Shown in pieces: positions 22,068 to 31,600 of a stretch of 64,000 nucleotides of DNA. A program made the translations under genes and the position numbers. How positions within the stretch are numbered: the first letter of the stretch is position 1; each line of letters starts with the position of its first letter. Where the stretch lies: positions 2,354,001 through 2,418,000 of the forward strand of contig CM060733.1 of NCBI GenBank assembly GCA_030704615.1. The letters run 5' to 3'. Origin of the DNA: Takakia lepidozioides (taxonomy: Eukaryota > Streptophyta > Takakiopsida > Takakiales > Takakiaceae). The notes under the pieces were generated by a model, which worked only from the letters and a program-made list of their open reading frames with translations, made no database searches and had not been told where the DNA came from.

Positions 22068-22868
22068 GATGATATGATTCACCCTCCAATCGACTATCAC
22101 AAATCTGTGAACCCACAGGATTGGTATCGCCTCTCTGAGGGACCGAAAGGATCTCGACCAGGATACTACGTCCTGGTTCTTGACGTCGGTTACCTTGGTG
22201 AGGTTTACCTCCGAGATGGCCCGACATCCCCTCCCGCAACCCATCCTTGTGTGTGCGCTGGAAAATTCAAGCTTGCAGTCCGAAATGGGTTGGACGACTT
22301 CCTGAAATGGGTCCTTAAGCATTTTGAGGTCTACTTTTGGAACACTGGACCATTAGAAAATGTCCTGGATATAGGGCTGGCTTTGTTTGGAAGAAGGTTT
22401 TACAAGGTCAGGGAATTCAGCAATGAGAACTGCGTGAAGCATAGACAGACGTTTAGTGCCGAATGGCCCAAATATCCGAAAGCGCCAATATATCTTAAAC
22501 GTCTCTACGACCTTTTCACTGTAGACGACCCTGTAGCGTACAAATCAAACACACTTCTTATCGACACTGTAGAAAATATGTATAAGTCGTACTTGAATCC
22601 AAAGTCGCTCGGTCTCTTCCCTCCAAAATATAAAGCGCTCGTCGACCCATACAATGACAGGTTTCTTCTGGATGAACTCAAACCGCACCTGGAAGAGTTG
22701 CGGTTATCCGGAAAAGATGCTGATATATTCAATGTGGAAAAACCCATAGGATGTCCACCGTATAATGACCCAAAGGTCAAATGCCTCTTGCTATGGGATT
22801 TGCAGTGGCAGGTTTATCTTAGAAAACAAAAATTTCCTAACGCTTCATTGGAACAGTTTGAAACGTAG
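22068..22868 (+). CDS. SCP/NIF-type phosphatase-like protein 1 (altered catalytic motif)
   Basis: The acceptor at 22067 opens the exon DDMIHPPIDYHKSVNP. It continues GYYVLVLDVGYLGEVYL, FKLAVRNGLDDFLKWVLKHF, EVYFWNTGPLENV and, near residue 160, NTLLIDTVENMYKSYLNPKS, ending LEQFET at 22868. This order matches the HAD-superfamily SCP/FCP1 (NLI-interacting factor) domain: strand 1 DxDx(T/V), RPG..FL, motif II, and the (I/L)IDNSP region. Family enzymes dephosphorylate the RNA polymerase II CTD. Here the strand-1 motif is D-V-G, lacking the second aspartate, so catalysis is doubtful. It probably forms one transcript with the acidic/RS exons upstream. Confidence 0.7.
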   Translation, partial: DDMIHPPIDYHKSVNPQDWYRLSEGPKGSRPGYYVLVLDVGYLGEVYLRDGPTSPPATHPCVCAGKFKLAVRNGLDDFLKWVLKHFEVYFWNTGPLENVLDIGLALFGRRFYKVREFSNENCVKHRQTFSAEWPKYPKAPIYLKRLYDLFTVDDPVAYKSNTLLIDTVENMYKSYLNPKSLGLFPPKYKALVDPYNDRFLLDELKPHLEELRLSGKDADIFNVEKPIGCPPYNDPKVKCLLLWDLQWQVYLRKQKFPNASLEQFET

Positions 22869-22890
22869 ATGGCTGCTCTAGATTTTCATG

Positions 22891-22914
22891 AACCTCGACT
22901 GTCCAGTGGACGTT
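22891..22914. repeat. Palindrome family A, diverged copy
   Basis: AACCTCGACTG, TC, CAGTGGACGTT. It lies 22 bp after the stop of phosphatase-like gene 1 and upstream of the next acceptor (22984). Confidence 0.9.
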
Positions 22915-22984
22915 GCTCCCAATGTCAATCCTGTCCTTGGTTTATCTTGATTACCACCTGAGTGGATGTATGAATTTCTCACAG

Positions 22985-23715
22985 ATTGCAGCACCAGTTT
23001 CTCCAGTTGCGAAAGGATTGCGCTTGAATTTTTTTGACCTGAATGGAGTTTTGTGCAAAGTCTTGAAGCACCAGAAAGCTACAGTGTCCCCCAAATGTCC
23101 GAGACAGACTACATGATACCAGCTCTTGTTGGATTTCGACTTGTCTATAGGCGGGAAAAATATCGTGAGATGTGGACAGAGTTGAACAAACATTTCCGTT
23201 TAGGTATATGGAGCTGCATGATGTACAAGAACTTGCAGCCTATACTGGACTTTATGCTTCGGGGTCTTCCTCAACCGACATTCGTTATGTCTCAGGAAGA
23301 TTGTATCTCCTGTCCTACTTCTGTCCACCCTCAATTTATATCAGGATACGACCCGCCGAGTCTGTTCTTGAAGCCATTGATGATGGTCTGGCAAAGATTT
23401 GGTGGTCAGTACAACCTGAGTAACACTCTACTTATTGACGATTCAGCTATTAAGTGTGTGTTGAACCCGCCTGAATCCTGTCTGATTCTAAAATCGTTTT
23501 GAATCCGTTGAGACGGACTCTTGCTATCTCCAGAAGGTTCTTCAGATTATTTGCTTGAAATGAAGAAATCTCGCACCGTTTCCAGTTATCTCAGGGAAAA
23601 GAGGATAGGACTTAAGCTTTGTCAGAATGTTTCCACCGATCCCAAGTTTAAGCCTCTCCTGGATTATGTTGATGATTCTAATTACGGGAATCTCCGATAT
23701 GATGCTTCAAAATAA
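22985..23715 (+). pseudogene. SCP/NIF-type phosphatase-like protein 2, frameshifted
   Basis: An acceptor (TTCTCACAG) opens IAAPVSPVAKGLRLNFFDLN. The D-L-N-G-V-L strand-1 motif again lacks the second aspartate. The frame then shifts near 23070 to ALVGFRLVYRREKYREMWTE, LGIWSCMMYKNLQPILDF, FVMSQEDC and LSNTLLIDDSAIKCVLNPPE, and stops at 23502. A further shifted frame (23521-23715) encodes a C-terminal tail (TVSSYLREKRIGLKLCQN). The order of motifs is as in copies 1 and 3. At least two frame breaks suggest a pseudogene, although missed introns could explain one. Confidence 0.65.
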
Positions 23716-25059
23716 AGATTTTATTGATCAACCACGTCTGTGATTCAATGTTTATTTTTGATTGGTTTTTTTATAGGTTGTATTGTTTTTCTAGAAAAAC
23801 TGTTGTGTACTGTGATTTCCTTTTCAATATGAATTGACATGGAATTGTTTGCTATTTCCTAGTCTCATCCAAGCGTTTCTCCACCCCATACCATCCCGAT
23901 CCTCTGAGATACAGGCCTTCTCCGAAACTCGTCTCGGGGGCTTTTTCAAATCCGACAACCTCCACAGTGCAGTGGAGGTTATCCCGTGTCTGTACATTGA
24001 CCTTGTAAGTTCATTTCTGCAGGTTCATGGCGATGCTGCTGATGCCAACTTCTTGTCGGGACCTCCATTGGAATCCTCCATATCAGAAATTCGTCTACAG
24101 AGGGACAACATTCACACTACTGTTGAGATTTCTGTCATCGACGGTGAAGCATCATCCAGGCACTTGGCTTCCCTTCAATTGCACGACCCTCTTCTTCAGT
24201 CCATTCCTGAAAATGTTGTTCTGTCGCATGATTGTTTAGGATTGAAATGTTGAAGATGGAAGACAACTTGACAAATGTGCAGGGGATTTCGTGGACCTCA
24301 CTCTACAATCCTCACCCTCCATGTTAAGTGTCAATGGTGTGAAATCTACCTCAAGAATGTCATCCGTTGAGGACGCGGCTGAGGCTGCGGCTCCGCAGCA
24401 CAATGTTGCCTCTCTTCCCTCCTTCTCTCCCAAGCAAGAAGGTTGGACATCCCAAATCAGAAGGAGTCAGGTAAAATTACTTATATCTGAATTCTAACTC
24501 GTCCTTTTGTTTTCCTTAGTACTGGGTCTGATGTTCTTGTTTTACTCCAGGCCAGAAAATCTGCGGATTGTGACCTTCCTGTCAAACGACGTCTTCATTG
24601 GAAATCTGTTCCGAGGTAATCCCTTCGTTACGTGTGAATTCCATTCAGGATGTGGAGTGCTCAAGGGACAATTTCCATTCCGTTCCCCTTCTCCGAAACC
24701 CTTTCGACGAGGACAAGGACGAAACTTCAATTGCAACTTCTGGGCTTCCCGACCCTGCAGTGTTGGCGTAATGTTCTGCACCGAGGAAGCGGAATAGGGT
24801 CCCCAAACCATTTCCATCTCTTCTATAAATCGGTTCCACCGGAGAGAAATCCTTCGTCAGAGACAAAACAGACTCGAGGAAGAAAAGGAATACCTCGGAC
24901 ATACCGGGGTCTCGTCAAAACACGTCCATTGGGATGCCAAGCCCGCCAGCGAGACTTTCCAATAAGGCGACATCGGTATTATTCGATATCATTTCTCCAC
25001 TTTTTTCTTTTTTCTGTTCGTTTGGTTATGCACTAATTAACTCCATCTTTTCTCAACAG
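23716..25059 (+). other. Unresolved exons between phosphatase-like genes 2 and 3
   Basis: Open pieces on + look like low-complexity 5' exons of gene 3: 24024-24253 after an acceptor TTTCTGCAG (VHGDAADANFLSGPPLESSI), 24290-24471 (SMLSVNGVKSTSRMSSVEDA, ending at a GTAAAA donor), and 24550 onward (ARKSADCDLPVKRRLHWKS). Exon phases were not all reconciled. No domain is recognised. Confidence 0.35.
23957..23980. repeat. Palindrome family A
   Basis: AACCTCCACAG, TG, CAGTGGAGGTT: one arm mismatch. Confidence 0.9.
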
Positions 25060-26478
25060 GCGGGGATGCAGAACGATACCTTCATCAATTTCCCTCCGTA
25101 CAAGGTACTTTCCTGAACCTCCACTTGGCAGTCGACGTTCCTCTTCTTAGCAATATTCACTCTCCTCTTGAAACATTCCAAGCCCACAACATTGTGCAGT
25201 ATTTTGCCATTTTCTGCACAATCGTGTTGATCTTCCATACACTCAATCATTCTGGGTTGTGGGTATTTTTCATGGCAGAAACACTAATGTCAGTGTGTGA
25301 TTAACCTGCTCAGGATAACTTTGTCTCTCATCCTTTACATGCAACAGTGTGGAAGAGGAAACTGATGTTGTTAATTTTGAGTGTCAACGGACTCCTCTGC
25401 TACCGGCCACCCCCAACCGGCGGTGCACTGTTTAAGGAGAAATTTCGTTTCAGGAATGTGACACTTCAAGTTCCTGACATACGGTTTGTGGTGCCTCGGC
25501 CTGGAGTCTTGGAGTTTCTGGACCTTGCATTGAAGCATTTTCACGTGGCCATTTGGTCATGTGCCGATAGAGGTGTTCTTTGTAGGATGTTGGAGAGCTT
25601 CGTCCCCAAAATAACGAAGAAGTTTTGCTTCATATGGTCTGCTGAGGATTGTAAGGATACCACCGGTTATATCAGGCCCGGGATGAAATATCTCGTAAAG
25701 GATATTCGAAGTGTTATTGTCAGGTACCCTGGTAGACCGTTTGCTACGCAGGGGCAAATACTTCTTGTAGATGATGAGCCATCAAAAGGCCTGCGAAACC
25801 CACAAAATACTGGATTCTTCCCTTTCTCATTCAAGCCTTCACCAAACGGATTGCATGACCGGGATGATATGACAAAAGCAGTGTGGCCATATATATCGGA
25901 GTTGGCTGGAGCTTCAACAGTCGTTGATTACATTAGCGAGAACCGGGCAAAGTGTTCTCATAAGCCTATTGGTCGAGACCATGTTTGCTGGGCCTGGTAT
26001 GGAAGATATCTTGATCCTCGTATTTGGATCCCACAACAAAAAGAACTTGATTACCTTGGTAGGTACGTGGATCCCACTCTTCTCTTGTTTGTTCATAATT
26101 TGATTTTCCAATTCTTTTGCAGCTGCATTTGCACTCTTACCTCAACATATCCATATGCAAAACTTCCACTTTGGGCCTAACATTTGTCATTTCCATCGCC
26201 TCTCCCCAGTTACGTTCAAGGAACGAATTCTAAAAGAGGAACAAGAGTTGCGTGATTGGGAAGAATGGCGGGCGTGCCGGGAGGCTTCAAGGGCATCAAG
26301 TAGAGTTGGCAGTAACATTTCAGATGACAATGTCAGCCGGTTTCACCTTCCTGAAAGTATCTCTGTGTCTTCTGGAGCGGAGACCGTTGCAAGTGGCTGT
26401 GGTAACCAGAGGCGTCTTTGGACACATGCCTTGACTGCGAGCCGTTTGGGAGGAGACTCAGTATTATTAATGAGTTAG
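25060..26478 (+). CDS. SCP/NIF-type phosphatase-like protein 3
   Basis: Exons 25060-25104, 25348-26058 and 26210-26478 join in phase (GDAERYLHQFPSVQ | VWKRKLMLLILSVNG and LDYL | VTFKERILKEEQEL). The middle exon carries the whole domain: strand 1 LLILSVNGLLCYRP (S-V-N, so both catalytic aspartates are changed), VVPRPGVLEFLDLALKHFHV, AIWSCADRGVLCRML, KKFCFIWSAEDCKDT, and QILLVDDEPSKGLRNPQNTG. The last exon is a coiled-coil-like acidic tail rich in E, R, S. It is the best-preserved of the three copies. More 5' exons probably exist upstream. SCP/FCP1 phosphatases act on the polymerase II CTD in the nucleus; this copy would be a pseudo-phosphatase if expressed. Confidence 0.7.
25116..25139. repeat. 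Palindrome family A, inside an intron
   Basis: AACCTCCACTT, GG, CAGTCGACGTT. It begins 11 nt after the 5' splice site of the 243-bp intron 25105-25347. Confidence 0.9.
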
Positions 26479-26538
26479 TATAAGCCGTAACGGTTCTATG
26501 CCTTCAGAATCTATGGCTTGTATGGCATTAAGTCCATG

Positions 26539-26559
26539 AACGGATGGACAGTTGACGTT
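26539..26559. repeat. Palindrome family A, degenerate copy
   Basis: AACGGATGGA followed by CAGTTGACGTT, flanked by ATG...CAT as in the copy at 10004. It lies just after the last cargo gene. Confidence 0.55.
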
Positions 26560-26794
26560 CATTTTTCTGTTGGTCCATCGCCTTCAATGATATAATCTCA
26601 AATAAAATATGAATGTTTCATATCATCAATCAGGTCCCGACAGACTCGTTTTTCCATGTTGTCCTCTTCATCACATGCCATCATTGTTTCATATTTGGTT
26701 CTGCCATTATTCCATGTTTGTTTTTGTATGTCACTTTGGATATCGGAGCTCTCATCATTGTTTGATTCATTGCATCCTCCCATTCCTTTTAATG

Positions 26795-26818
26795 AACGTC
26801 AACTTGGCAGTGGATATT
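26795..26818. repeat. Palindrome family A, diverged copy
   Basis: AACGTCAACTT, GG, CAGTGGATATT. It is the last copy, 200 bp inside the right end of element A. Confidence 0.75.
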
Positions 26819-26983
26819 CATCTAAGACCACAATACATACTTGTATTTTTGCGTAGAATGTGTGGAGGATTACATAATTTGTTGTTATATAGTGCACAAA
26901 TAGTCAAATAATTATAGATATATCTCTTTATTTCTATTATAGATTATAATTATTCATATATCTTGTATTATTTTTGGACGAAA

Positions 26984-27019
26984 CAAAAGTCCAGAATTAG
27001 TTAAAATAGAGTTTTAGTG
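26984..27019 (-). repeat. Right terminal inverted repeat of element A
   Basis: Read on - from 27019 it begins CACTAAAACT and continues with the 26-nt core (27009-26984) identical to 8139-8164. CACTA tips are typical of the CMC/EnSpm superfamily. Confidence 0.88.
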
Positions 27020-27190
27020 ATCCACTGGATCATCAACCAACCCAAGATCTCGCAACGTCAGGGCACTCTGAATTTCTGAGACATCGTCTAGGGCAATGGC
27101 TGAAAGACGAGCTATTACCTGGCCCTTGCGAATGCGAATGGGAATTCGTTCTGGATTAGCAACCAGCAAGAAGATGACCCTAGCGATTAA
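27020..27190 (-). pseudogene. pol: Displaced fragment of Ty3 pol between protease and RT
   Basis: Read on -, this gives RVIFLLVANPERIPIRIRKG, QVIARLSAIALDD and LTLRDLGLVDDPVD, ending at the CACTA tip. This is the usual post-protease linker of Ty3 Pol (an 'I.NP...I.I.KGQ.IARL' strand). It belongs between the protease at 38.15-38.8 kb and the RT block that starts at 8127, and so marks both neighbouring insertions. Confidence 0.75.
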
Positions 27191-27916
27191 TATAACTGAT
27201 ACCCATGTAACTTAAATGAAACTGAAGCATGTACCGCCGCTACTGTCGGTTCCTCAACGTTCTGGGCGGCCCAACTTGTCGGCACCAGAGGTGCTTTTCC
27301 ATAGACCAATACGAAAAGGAAAACTCCCGTTGCGGAGTGTTCTGTGTTATTATAACAGAACTCTACCGCGTCTAAGTGTTCCACCCAGTCTGATTGGTCT
27401 GCCGACACGTAATTCCGCAAGATCTGCTTCACTACGGAATTCACTCTTTCCGTTTGGCCGTCGGTCGTAGGTCGGAAGGCGGTGCTCATCTTCAGCCTCG
27501 TCCCCATCTTCTTCCAAAGTGTCCTCCAAAATTTACTCGTAAACTTTGGATCGCGGTCCGAGACAATATCCTTCGGGACTCCATGATGTTTTAAGACGTG
27601 GGCGAAGTAAAGTCACCTTGTCTCTTGCGCCGTTGCCGTCTCCTTGGTGGGGATGAAATGGCCCATTTTACTGAACCTATCCACCACCACCATGATTGCA
27701 TCGAATCCTTTTGATAGCGGCATAGCAGCCATGAAATCCATCGAGACGCTTTCCCAAGTCCCCTCTGGAATCGGCAAGGGTTGCAACAGCCCCGCTTGCT
27801 TTTTGTACTCGCTCCGGTTTTGTTGGCATGTGGTGCATGTCTTGACATACTTCTCTGCCTCCTCCCTCAGTTTGGGCCAGAAATACTCTTTCTTCAAGAG
27901 TGCCGCAGTGCGCTTG
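27191..27916 (-). pseudogene. Older chromovirus copy, integrase part (left half of split fragment)
   Basis: On -, from 27916 down: [37 protein letters not shown] (integrase HHCC), [46 protein letters not shown] and [12 protein letters not shown], ending near 27210. It is nearly identical to the young element downstream but in opposite direction. Its upstream continuation is at 34885-35360. It is truncated before the integrase end and lacks LTRs. Confidence 0.85.
27912..27916. repeat. Target-site duplication GCTTG (left)
   Basis: GCTTG immediately precedes the left LTR of the young chromovirus and recurs at 34885-34889 right after the right LTR. Confidence 0.9.
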
Positions 27917-28640
27917 TGTCGCGGCCCTTTGCCTTGAGGGCAGGGGGTCGGGACACATGAGGGGCTGCCCTTGTGGTGGGGGCAGCGGCAGCGATAGGTA
28001 TGGGGGGCTGAAGCACCCTTGAGTGCCCAAGGCACTCAAGGAGGCGGAGGCGCTCACTAGGTGGAGCCCCGCACACCGGGTTGCGGTGGAGGTGGCTCCA
28101 CAAGGGGTGGTGGTAGCTTAGTGGGACTTAGTGGGGGTGGCATAGGACTCACCATGGGGTGGAGACCTCGAAGTGGGAGTCGTGGGGAGTCTTGGGACTC
28201 ATCACGGTCCATTGGGGCCGCGGTGAGTGGGCCAAGACTCACCGCGACTCACCACCGGGAGTCGAGGGTTTTCGTGGTGGTTCGCCATAAAATGGCATGG
28301 CTGGTTATGAAACCCCCGCGGACAGCTACAGAAGTATATATAGGGAGTAGTAACCCCGAGAACGGTGCAAGCCCGTTGGTGACCAAAAACTAGTGAGTAA
28401 GCGAGCGAGCCGGAAAGCGACCAAAGAGTGGGGAGCTGTTCCGGACTGCCATCTACCAAAGGGAATTCTCCTAGTCCCAAATAGGTGGAGGGTTTAGAGG
28501 GAAGCGGAAGGGGACCGTTATGTCCCGGTGAGCAGCCGAAACTCCAAGTTGGCCCGGCGGCCAGGTTGGGAGTCAGGCGCGCGCATCAAAGCGAGTAACT
28601 ATGACTTGAAGGGGAGTTTACCGAATTGAGGTGTGCGACA
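27917..28640 (+). repeat. Left LTR of young chromovirus
   Basis: TGTCGCGGCCCTTTG ... GAGGTGTGCGACA. A TATATATAGGG near 28336 is the probable TATA element of the LTR promoter. It is repeated almost exactly at 34162-34884. Confidence 0.95.
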
Positions 28641-28642
28641 TT

Positions 28643-28654
28643 TGGTATCAGAGC
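28643..28654 (+). other. Primer-binding site (initiator tRNA-Met type)
   Basis: TGGTATCAGAGC, 2 nt after the left LTR: the common complement of the 3' end of initiator tRNA-Met in plant Ty3 and Ty1 elements. Confidence 0.9.
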
Positions 28655-28695
28655 TTAGAGTTCAGTACGCGATCGTCCTTGGGATTGGCCTCATC

Positions 28696-31600
28696 ATGGG
28701 GTCGGGCAAGCCGAAGCGAAAGCGGAACGGCCCAAAAGATGATGATCCCGGTGAGCCCGATGGGGGCGACGTGTCACCGAGGCGGCCGTTTGAGGAAGCG
28801 ATTAATGTTTCCGAAAACGAGGCCGCTCAGGAGCGGGAGGAATCCGAGGAGTCGGAGCCCGAGGAATCTTTGAGAGCTCCGACAAACCAAGAGATGCCTC
28901 CCATGCCGGCAGCCTTTTGGGAAGGGTTGTTGGCGCAGTTTGGCGGGACGTTGAAAGACGTGTTGAAGGCGGCTAATGCCACTTCCACCAAGGCAAAGTT
29001 TAAGGTGAAGCCTAAGGAACCCGGCACCTTCGAGGGCGTTCGAAACCGGAAGGCACTCAACACCTGGCTCCTGGAGCTAGAGCAGTACTTCCGGGCGGCC
29101 AAGTTGAGTGACGAGGATCGGGTGGAAGTGGCTCCCACCTATTTGAGGGGCTATGCTCAACAATGGTGGCAGAAACGCCTTCACGACCGAGGCCCAAGCC
29201 CGGAAACCTTGAACTGGAGTGAGTTCAAGGAATTGATGAAGAGACAGTTTGTGCCCCTCAACGCATCCTGGCTTGCCCGGGACAAGATGAGGAATTTGAA
29301 GCAAACAGATGACATTCGGGGGTATGTCCAGGCTTTCAATGTGCTGTTGCTCGAAGTCGCGGACATGGCAGAACCAGAAATGGTCTTCAACTTTGTGGCG
29401 GGACTGGCCCCATGGGCTAGGCGGAAGTTGGAGGAGAAGCCACCCAAGACTTTGAACGAGGCAATTGAGAGAGCTGAATGTTTCTCGGATGTCCCTAGGG
29501 GTGAGAGACAAGGCCGTACGGAGCTGAACCACAAGAAGACCCGGCGGGAAGGTGACTCCTCCCGACCGGAAAAGAAGTGGGATAGGCCACGCGGCGAAAA
29601 TGGCACGTGGAAATCGAAGGGAGGTCCTTCACACGTCAAGGCGGCACCCGGTGCTTCGAAAGGAAAAGCGGGTGGAGCGACTTATGGCGGACAGAAGGCG
29701 ACCTTTGATGGAGTGTGTTTCAATTGCGGGGAGCCCGGGCACATGGCCAAGAAGTGCACGAAGCCCCGACAATTGAACATGACTCGGGCGACCACGGAGC
29801 TGTCGGAAGATACCATCAGTCGCTTGGTGGAAGCGGTGGTCGCCAGGACTTGCAAGGTAGGCAAATTTTCTTGTGAGTTGTATCAGGAAACTGGCGCCTT
29901 ACGAAAAGGGAGTCAGTTATTGTTCGTGGATGGGATAATATCCGGAACTAATGTGTCGTTGTTGGTGGACACAGGAGCGTCGCACTCCTTCATGACGCCG
30001 GCGGCGGCGCGAAAGTTGGGACTCCCGACAAGTGACGTGGGGGCCTCTATTGAGGTGCGCTCTGCCAAAGGAGAACCTCAGTTGGCGACAAGGTTGGCGT
30101 TTGATGTTCCTCTTCAACTGGGGAGTTGGGAGGGACGTGAGAACTTCACTATCTGCGAGATCGATGGAGTGGATCTCATTTTGGGAATGACCTTTTTGAG
30201 CAAATCCGGAGCGGTCATAGATGGCCGCAAGAGAGTAGTCACGCTGCCATGTGGGAATGGTGGCGAGGTTTTACGAGTGTCGGAAACGCCCAAATCCGTG
30301 GGAGGGCGAATAAACCTTCTATCAGCAAAGGAGTGGGCCGTGGAGGAGACACACGAGTCCCAGTTTTTGCTTTACATTAGAGAAGTGAAAGGAGAAGGCG
30401 ATGGGGAGCCGAGCCCAGATTGGATCAAGGGGATTTTGGAGAAATACCAGGATGTGATGCCGGAGGATTTACCAAGCGGCTTGCCACCGCGAAGAGGAGT
30501 TGACCACAAAATTGAGGTGATACCGGGATCGGAACCGCCTGCCAAGGCGCCCTACCGGTTGAGCCACAAAGAGTTGGTCGAGCTGAAGACTCAGCTCAAA
30601 GATCTAATGTCAAAGGGGTACATCCGGCCGAGTAAGTCACCTTACGGAGCCCCGGTGCTATTTGCAGACAAGAAGGATGGGACGCTGCGGATGTGTGTCG
30701 ATTACAGGGCTCTGAATAAGGTGACTATCAAAAACCGGTACCCTTTGCCAAGGATCGACGACCTCTTCGATCGGTTGGCAGGAGCGAAGTATTTCAGCCG
30801 GATCGACTTGCGCTCCGGCTATCACCAAATTCGGGTGGCGGAAGGAGATGAGGAGAAGACCGCGTGCAGGACAAGGTATGGTTCATATGAGTTCTTGGTG
30901 ATGCCTTTTGGGCTCACCAATGCACCAGCGACATTTAGCACGCTGATGAACAGCCTTTTCCAGGAGTGGTTGGATGACTTTGTGATCGTGTACATCGACG
31001 ACATCTTGGTGTACTCGAAAACAAAGGAGGAGCACCTGGAGCACCTCAAAAGGGTGTTCCAAAAATTGCGAGAAGGGAAGCTGTATGCCAAAGCTTCAAA
31101 GTGCGAATTCGGGGTCACAAAAGTGGAGTTCTTGGGGCACGTGATTACACAGGATGGGATCAAAATGGATGACAGAAAGGTGAGGGCGATCTTGGACTGG
31201 GAGCCTCCGACTTCGGTCCCGGGAGTGCGATCCTTCCTAGGACTCGCCTCCTATTACCGGAAGTATGTGAGAAATTTCGCCAAGATCGCGGGGCCGCTGT
31301 CGGACCTTCTGTGTAAATCCAAAGTCTGGGTATGGAACACATTTTGTGGCCAAGCTTTTGCTGAATTGAAGCAGCGGATGACGGAAGCTCCAGTCTTAAA
31401 AATCCCGGAGTTCGATCGTCCGTTTGAGATTCATACAGATGCATCGGACTTCGCAATTGGGGGTGTACTTATGCAAGATGGACGTCCAGTGGCTTACGAA
31501 AGTAAGAAACTGAATGAAGTGGAGCGACGGTGGCCGACGCACGAAAAAGAGATGAAGGCGGTGGTACATTGCCTTGAACTCTGGCGCCACTATGTTGGTT

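Larger units (their letters stand above)
8128..27019. mobile_element. Element A: 18.9-kb cargo-bearing DNA element with CACTA-like ends
   Basis: The two ends carry inverted copies of one sequence. The right end, read inward on -, starts CACTAAAACTCTATTTT. The left end starts GACTAAGAACCCTATTTT. A 26-nt core (8139-8164 and 26984-27009) is identical. The flanks on both sides are coding sequence of the same Ty3 pol gene (to 8127 on the left, from 27020 on the right), which independently fixes the edges. A clear 3-bp target-site duplication is not visible. Inside are a transposase-like gene (-), at least six cargo reading frames (+), subterminal 210-bp repeats on the left, and about 16 copies of a 24-bp palindrome. 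The CACTA tips and large cargo recall CMC/EnSpm elements, but the transposase-like gene is not of the TNP2 type as far as I can judge. Nonsense changes show this copy is dead. Confidence 0.8.

Noticed and set aside
8128-27019. Endogenised giant virus or Polinton
   Set aside because: Palindromes near gene ends and unusual cargo recalled giant viruses, but no capsid, DNA polymerase B, packaging ATPase or protease was found, and the ends and size fit a DNA transposon better.
8128-27019. CRISPR-like array
   Set aside because: The palindromes are irregularly spaced by hundreds to thousands of bases and lie among spliced eukaryotic genes.
28061-28393. Glycine-rich + frame in the chromovirus LTR (also at 34305)
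   Set aside because: It lies wholly inside the repeated LTR, with an opposing frame of equal length, so it is compositional.
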